Position numbers and translations under genes: made by a program
NCBI RefSeq assembly: GCF_015482585.1
Contig: NZ_CP049742.1
Location: 12,501-76,500 of the forward strand
Length of the DNA stretch: 64,000 bases
From: Mangrovibacillus cuniculi
GTDB lineage: Bacteria > Bacillota > Bacilli > Bacillales > R1DC41
Direction of reading: 5' to 3'
Shown: piece by piece, positions 59,317-64,000 of the stretch
How positions within the stretch are numbered: the stretch's first letter is position 1
Layout: every line of letters starts with the position of its first letter
The notes under the pieces: model-generated
What the model saw: the letters and a program-made list of their open reading frames with translations, nothing else
Database searches by the model: none
What the model was told of the DNA's origin: nothing

Positions 59317-61377
59317 ATAACGATATCTATTGCATCGAGCATTATTAAACATAAAAAAGCTGTCTTACTTGTATTTCTGATTTTAACGGTACTATCGGCT
59401 GTCGCGTCGTCTTTTGTTTCCGTCAACTATAATATGGTCGACTATTTACCAGAAGAAGCGCAGTCCGTTAAAGGAATTGAGATTATGGAAGAAGAATTCA
59501 CTGGGGCAGTTCCAAACACCCGAGTGATGATTCCGGATATAACAGTCCCAGAAGCACTGGAATATAAAGAAAAGCTAGCTGCGGTAGAGGGAGTGACCGA
59601 CGTCCTTTGGCTAGATGATGTCATGGATGTCAAAACACCGCTCGAACTCGCAGATAAAGAATTAGTAGAAACCTATTATAAAGAACAGAATGCCTTATTT
59701 TCTATCGGTGTCAAAAATGGGGAAGAAGTAGCGGCAACAGATGATATATATGAACTAATTGGAGAAGAGGGAGCTATCGCGGGAGAAGCTAGTAATACCG
59801 CAAGCTCACAAAAAATGGCCGGATCGGAATCTATGTATGCTGCACTACTTTTGGTACCAATCATTATCTTCATCTTAGTCATCTCCACAACCTCTTGGAT
59901 TGAACCTGTTTTCTTCCTAACAGCTATTGGAGTTTCGGTTTTAATCAACCTCGGAACCAATGTATTTATAGGTGAAGTATCATTCGTCACACAGTCTGTT
60001 GCTCCTATTTTACAGCTTGCAGTCTCACTCGATTACGCCGTGTTCTTGCTACATAGCTTTTCTGATTATCGTAAAACAGAAGAAGACCCTGCTGTAGCGA
60101 TGAAACTTGCCATGAAAAAGGCGTTCCCAGCGATAACGGCAAGTGCTGCAACGACGTTTTTTGGCTTTATCGCACTGATGTTCATGAACTTTGAGATTGG
60201 ATCGGACTTAGGATTAAACCTGGTAAAAGGAATCGTGCTAAGCTTCATCAGTGTCATGGTGTTCTTGCCAGCATTAACGCTTTACTTCTATAAATGGATG
60301 GACAAAACACAACATAAAAACTTTGTTCCAAGTTTCCAAGGGATTGGTAATAAATTTTTAAAGTTTAAGATTCCAAGTCTTGTCATTATCGGAATCATTA
60401 TCGTACCAGCATTTTTAGCACAAAGTAACACGTCCTTCATCTACGGATTAGGAGAGCAGCCGGAAACGACTCGAAACGGCAGTGATTTAATCAAAGTCCA
60501 AGAAGCGTTCGGTGATATGACGCCAATTGTCGTGTTAGTGCCTAGAGGCGATGTGGCAAAAGAAGAAGAAATGGTGGAAGACTTAGAGCAATTAGATTAT
60601 GTAACTGGCGTTATTGCGTATGCCAACAGCGTAGGAACAGCTATCCCACCAGAGTATTTGGAAGAATCAGTTCGAAACGAGTTTTACTCTGAAAATTACG
60701 CTCGAATTGTCATTAATACCAACCAGACGACAGAAGGGGACGTTCCGTTCACGATAGTGGAAAATGTAGAGAAGATTGCTACGGATTACTACGGGGACGA
60801 AGCACTTAGTCTAGGGGAAAGTGTTACGCTTTACGATATTAAAAACACGGTGACGAAAGATAATGTTGTTGTGAATGCATTAACCATCGTTACCATTGCA
60901 CTTGTTTTATTGATAAGTTTTCGATCGATATCCATCCCGATTGTGTTACTCATTACAATTCAATCAGCGGTGTGGATCAACTTATCAATTCCTTATTTTG
61001 CGAACGCATCGTTGGTGTTTGTTGGCTACCTTATTATCAGTACCGTTCAGCTTGCAGCAACCGTAGATTACGCCATTTTATTAACAGAAGCATACACCCA
61101 TAACCGCAAGGAAATGCCAGCGGGGAAAGCAATCCGTAAAACGCTTGATGAAAAGACATTCTCGATATCTATTTCGGCTGCAATTCTCTCCAGCGTGGGA
61201 TTTATTCTTTGGATTACGTCGTCCAATCCAATCGTGCAATCCATCGGCTTACTACTTGGGCGAGGAGCATTACTAGCATTCATTATGGTTGTAGTCTTCC
61301 TGCCAGCATTATTAGTCGTGTTAGATAAATTTATGAAGAAAACAACGTATCAAGCAAACTATTACGAGGAGAAGTGA
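59317..61377 (+). CDS. MMPL family (RND-type) transporter, start codon missing or frameshifted
   Basis: The protein resembles YdfJ/MmpL-type lipid or drug exporters: two copies of five or six helices with DYAVFLLHSF and DYAILLTEAY as the paired Asp-Tyr motifs. The expected first helix (VLLVFLILTVLSAVASSF, from about codon 18) is encoded in frame upstream of the first ATG (59434), but no standard start codon exists between the in-frame TGA at 59314 and 59434. The ATG at 59313, with AGAGAGG upstream, is one base out of frame. Loss of one base at 59313-59317 would restore it. I place the 5' limit at the ATA codon 59317. Confidence 0.75.
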   Translation: MTISIASSIIKHKKAVLLVFLILTVLSAVASSFVSVNYNMVDYLPEEAQSVKGIEIMEEEFTGAVPNTRVMIPDITVPEALEYKEKLAAVEGVTDVLWLDDVMDVKTPLELADKELVETYYKEQNALFSIGVKNGEEVAATDDIYELIGEEGAIAGEASNTASSQKMAGSESMYAALLLVPIIIFILVISTTSWIEPVFFLTAIGVSVLINLGTNVFIGEVSFVTQSVAPILQLAVSLDYAVFLLHSFSDYRKTEEDPAVAMKLAMKKAFPAITASAATTFFGFIALMFMNFEIGSDLGLNLVKGIVLSFISVMVFLPALTLYFYKWMDKTQHKNFVPSFQGIGNKFLKFKIPSLVIIGIIIVPAFLAQSNTSFIYGLGEQPETTRNGSDLIKVQEAFGDMTPIVVLVPRGDVAKEEEMVEDLEQLDYVTGVIAYANSVGTAIPPEYLEESVRNEFYSENYARIVINTNQTTEGDVPFTIVENVEKIATDYYGDEALSLGESVTLYDIKNTVTKDNVVVNALTIVTIALVLLISFRSISIPIVLLITIQSAVWINLSIPYFANASLVFVGYLIISTVQLAATVDYAILLTEAYTHNRKEMPAGKAIRKTLDEKTFSISISAAILSSVGFILWITSSNPIVQSIGLLLGRGALLAFIMVVVFLPALLVVLDKFMKKTTYQANYYEEK

Positions 61378-61379
61378 GG

Positions 61380-63167
61380 ATGAAGAAAAAAACGATTTTA
61401 CCTGTCGCTGTCGCAACCATGCTTGTCGCACCTAATGTCCTAGCCAATCCGGCGAAAGCTGCAGAGAATGTGGCTGCGAAAGAAGAAGTAGTGTATGCAA
61501 CATTGAGTGCAGAAGGAAAGGTCGCTAATATATACGTCGTTAACACGTTAGATGTGGAGAAAGATGGCGTCGTGACGGACTTCGGTGATTATCAAAAGAT
61601 CAAGAATCTAACGAACGTGTCTCCTATCAAACAAGAAGGCAATACGATTTCCGTAGAAGCTCCGGAAGGGAAGTTCTACTATCAAGGAAACCTCGATAAT
61701 AGCACCGAGCTACCTTGGAACGTAGAGGTCACTTATTTTCTAGACGGCCAAGAGATTGATGCTACCGAACTTGCAGGAGCATCTGGAAAAGTGGAAATGA
61801 CCATCACCACACAACAAAATGAATCTGTAGATCCTCTTTTTTATCAAAACTATTTATTACAAGTAACGGTGACGCTGCCAAACACGTATCAGAACATTGA
61901 TTCAACTGGCGGGATGGTTGCGAACGTAGGGAAGAACAAACAAATTACGTTTTCCGTACTACCGGAACAAGAAGAAGCGTTGAAAGTGGAAGCGGACGTA
62001 GAAGACTTTGCATTTCAAGGAGTCGAAATTGCTGCAGTTCCTTCTAGTTTTCCGATTGACCTAGGAGATACAGATCAGTTGACGGGAGACATGGGAGAGT
62101 TGTCCGACGGCATCAGTAAAGTGAATGACGGGATGACGGAATTGGAAGATGGTATCCGTCAATTACGTGATGGCGCTGCAGAGTTGGAGAAGGGGTCTGC
62201 TCAGTATCAAAGAGGGGTTAGAGAGTTGAACGGATCTTCTGGAGACATTGTTGCTGGATCCACGCAGATTAAGAATGCATTGCAAACGATAAACGCAGGA
62301 TTATCCGGCGGTGCTGGTGAGATGGATTTAGGTGCTTTGGCGGAGTTGCCAGCTGGGTTAGGGAAGCTTTCGGATGGTTTGAAGCAAACGAATGAGGGCT
62401 TAACGACTTTTCAACAACAGTACAATCAAGCATATGCTGCGCTGAACGAAGCAATACGTGCCATTCCAACGGCGCAAGTAACGGAAGCGGAAATCGCTGC
62501 GCTATATGAAAGTGGAGCAGATGCAGTAGTGGTGGATAAGTTGGTAGCATCTTATGCAGCAGCTCAAAAGGTTAGAGGCACGTATGAGTCTGTTCAAGGT
62601 GCGTTTGCAGCGGTGGACCCAACGATGACACAAGTGAAAGGTTCTCTTACTACTATTAGTGGTCAGTTAGATAGCATTTCTGCCAACCTTGAGAAGTCTT
62701 TAGCGCAGATGGATACAGGAAGTTTAGTCGAGCTGCAAGAAGGTATAGCTCAATTGGCATCTAATTACAATACGTTCCACAACGGAATTGTCAGCTATAC
62801 GCAAGGTGTGGGACAGTTAGCGAACTCGTATAAAGAGTTGAACAAAGGTGTCACGGAAGTCTCCAACGGCTTAGGTGAGTTACAAAGTGGAGCTGGTGAA
62901 CTGCAAGATGGGACACAAGAGTTGAGCGATGAAACGGCAGACTTACCAGAGCGTTTACAAGCGGAAATCAATGAGATGGTTGCACAGTTTGATAAGTCAG
63001 ATTTTGAACCAATTTCTTTCGTTTCTCCAGAGAACGAAAATGTGAAGTCTGTACAATTCGTTCTGAAGACGGAAAGCATTGAGAAGGAAGAGCCGAAGGA
63101 GAAGGAAGCGGTGGAGGAAGAGAAGAATGGTTTTTGGGAGTTGTTTGTTGGATTGTTTAAAAAGTAA
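61380..63167 (+). CDS. Secreted coiled-coil protein partner of the MMPL transporter
   Basis: The 595-residue protein has a signal peptide (residues 1 to ~30, cleavage near AKAAE), a beta-rich region (about 35-220) and a long heptad-type region with repeated GxxELxxG patterns (ELSDGISKVNDG, ELEDGIRQLRDG, ELQSGAGELQDG), as in YhgE/Pip-related exported proteins. The C-terminus is acidic/Lys-rich with a hydrophobic end, FWELFVGLFKK. It overlaps or abuts the MMPL gene (GTG 61374 or ATG 61380), with GAGGAG upstream. It probably works with the transporter outside the membrane. Confidence 0.82.
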   Translation: MKKKTILPVAVATMLVAPNVLANPAKAAENVAAKEEVVYATLSAEGKVANIYVVNTLDVEKDGVVTDFGDYQKIKNLTNVSPIKQEGNTISVEAPEGKFYYQGNLDNSTELPWNVEVTYFLDGQEIDATELAGASGKVEMTITTQQNESVDPLFYQNYLLQVTVTLPNTYQNIDSTGGMVANVGKNKQITFSVLPEQEEALKVEADVEDFAFQGVEIAAVPSSFPIDLGDTDQLTGDMGELSDGISKVNDGMTELEDGIRQLRDGAAELEKGSAQYQRGVRELNGSSGDIVAGSTQIKNALQTINAGLSGGAGEMDLGALAELPAGLGKLSDGLKQTNEGLTTFQQQYNQAYAALNEAIRAIPTAQVTEAEIAALYESGADAVVVDKLVASYAAAQKVRGTYESVQGAFAAVDPTMTQVKGSLTTISGQLDSISANLEKSLAQMDTGSLVELQEGIAQLASNYNTFHNGIVSYTQGVGQLANSYKELNKGVTEVSNGLGELQSGAGELQDGTQELSDETADLPERLQAEINEMVAQFDKSDFEPISFVSPENENVKSVQFVLKTESIEKEEPKEKEAVEEEKNGFWELFVGLFKK

Positions 63168-63176
63168 AGAGGAGGC

Positions 63177-63201
63177 CACCGCGGTTTGCGGTGGTTTTTT
63201 T
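63177..63201 (+). terminator. Terminator of the MMPL operon
   Basis: CCACCGC pairs perfectly with GCGGTGG around a 4-5 nt loop, followed by T7. Its T-tract touches the 3' end of the opposing acetyltransferase gene. Confidence 0.93.
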
Positions 63202-63742
63202 AGATGTACTTTTGAACAGAAAGATTCCATATCATATGATCGCGGTCTTTTCCCCAATAGTCTTTCAGGTGAATAGTGGGAGCTCCAAATTTTTTGCACC
63301 AAACTTGCTGCGCAGCAATAAACCCACTGTCTAAATAGAATCGGGTCATTTGCTTAGCGTGAAGTTCTACCAACATGCTCTTTACTAAAAAACTACCGAC
63401 CCCTTTTTGTTGATAGGAAGGGTGAATGTAAACAGTTCCGACCTCTACAAATGTTTGAGGATCTTCTTCAACCCATTCTTGAATAAGCGAGTTTGGAGGG
63501 CCATATTCAATCGTTCCAATCAATTCATCATCAAGAAATGCTAATAAGAAAAAACGATCTTTTCCATTGCTCCGAAAATCGACTTCTAAGTATGTTTTCT
63601 TTTCTTCTATCTCCTGCTGGATGTCCTCTACCTTATCGCCAATCCCATCTTTTTCATATGTGTCGAAAATCATCAATTCGAAAAATCGATGTAAGATATG
63701 GACGTCAGTTACAGTAGGTCGACGAAGTGTAACAGGTAACAT
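63200..63742 (-). CDS. GNAT-family N-acetyltransferase
   Basis: The 180-residue protein has the GNAT core: LAFLDDELIGTIEYG, VEVGTVYIHPSYQQKGVGSFLVKSML (in parts; Q-x-K-G-V-G is the acetyl-CoA loop) and a C-terminal GAPTIHLKDYWGKDRDHM. The substrate is unknown. ATG 63742 follows AAGAGGTGAAG; GTG at 63751 is in frame but overlaps the ribosome-binding site. Confidence 0.88.
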   Translation of the reverse strand: MLPVTLRRPTVTDVHILHRFFELMIFDTYEKDGIGDKVEDIQQEIEEKKTYLEVDFRSNGKDRFFLLAFLDDELIGTIEYGPPNSLIQEWVEEDPQTFVEVGTVYIHPSYQQKGVGSFLVKSMLVELHAKQMTRFYLDSGFIAAQQVWCKKFGAPTIHLKDYWGKDRDHMIWNLSVQKYI

Positions 63743-63847
63743 TGGCTTCACCTCTTTTTAGTTCTACTATATCATTCTATTAACTAGTTTTTGAGTATCC
63801 TATTCGATACAATAAGAAAAAATGACAATCAAGAGAGGTGTAACGAA

Positions 63848-64000
63848 ATGAAAGAACTAATGGAAAAGATTACAGCATTTCGAGAAGCGCGTGGATGGGA
63901 TGCGAATTTAAGTGAAAAAGATTTAGCCATCTCCATATCGTTGGAAGCGAACGAGTTGCTAGAAAACTTTCAATGGAAGACTAGTGAAGAAGCCATTGCA
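63848..64000 (+). CDS. MazG-like nucleotide pyrophosphohydrolase, 5' part
   Basis: The first 51 codons are present, cut by the window end. KELMEKITAFREARGW, LSEKDLAISISLEANELLENFQW (in parts) match the N-terminal half of the RS21-C6/MazG-like family; the paired Glu of EANELLENFQW would be metal ligands. The family removes pyrophosphate from non-canonical dNTPs. AGAGAGGTG precedes ATG 63848. Confidence 0.88.
   Translation, partial: MKELMEKITAFREARGWDANLSEKDLAISISLEANELLENFQWKTSEEAIA

Overview
The window is a 64 kb piece of a low-GC, spore-former-type Firmicutes chromosome, almost certainly Bacillaceae. The backbone order (rrn, yebE, yebG, purEKBCSQLFMNHD, yerA, yerB, yerC, pcrB, pcrA, ligA, camS/yerH, opuE, gatCAB, dgkB/yerQ, rlmCD) matches the Bacillus subtilis pur-yer-gat region gene for gene. 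It is interrupted by accessory genes and by unusual intergenic DNA. I cannot name the species.

Layout. 1-1.8 kb: 3' part of a 23S rRNA gene, 5S rRNA and a terminator. 1.9-3.3 kb: two tandem arrays with 53-bp units, then a cluster of DnaA boxes. 3.4-17.2 kb: yebE-yebG and the complete 12-gene purine operon, preceded by paired PurR boxes, a sigma-A promoter and a guanine riboswitch with its terminator. The operon makes IMP and feeds AMP synthesis through PurB. 17.1-28.7 kb: a tiny EYxxD membrane protein, a DUF2892 protein, yerA-yerB-yerC, and the DNA maintenance operon pcrB-pcrA-ligA-camS with a LexA-like box before pcrA. 29.2-34.2 kb: proline/Na+ symporter opuE with overlapping sigma-A and sigma-B promoter matches, facing away from gatCAB. 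34.3-42.6 kb: thioredoxin-like protein, arylamine N-acetyltransferase, dgkB, a DUF218 protein, an acetyltransferase, DUF4395, an ECF sigma/anti-sigma pair and rlmCD.

42.8-47.3 kb: a four-gene acyl carrier protein/adenylating enzyme/MBOAT/SGNH operon. It resembles dlt in logic but not in gene order, and it sits behind a near-perfect Fur box. 47.4-53.4 kb: a YetF-like protein, an intracellular GH30 glycosidase and the ykoFEDC thiamin-precursor ECF transporter under a TPP riboswitch. 53.5-64 kb: small hypothetical genes, a PadR/DUF2812 pair, a histidine phosphatase, an orphan Phd-type antitoxin, a TetR/MMPL/secreted coiled-coil efflux-like locus whose MMPL gene lacks a normal start codon, a GNAT enzyme and the start of a MazG-type pyrophosphohydrolase.

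Two patterns stand out in the non-coding DNA. First, a 60-nt element occurs three times (21404, 28747, 42685). Each copy begins at the end of an intrinsic terminator T-tract and folds into a small hairpin plus a nested two-stem structure, with compensatory base changes between copies. Second, seven intergenic tandem arrays have units of 52, 53 or 42 bp. These lengths are close to whole multiples of 10.5 bp (five or four DNA turns). Unit sequences mostly differ between arrays, yet each contains a dyad. I do not recognise either pattern as a described system; both are the best candidates for something new here.
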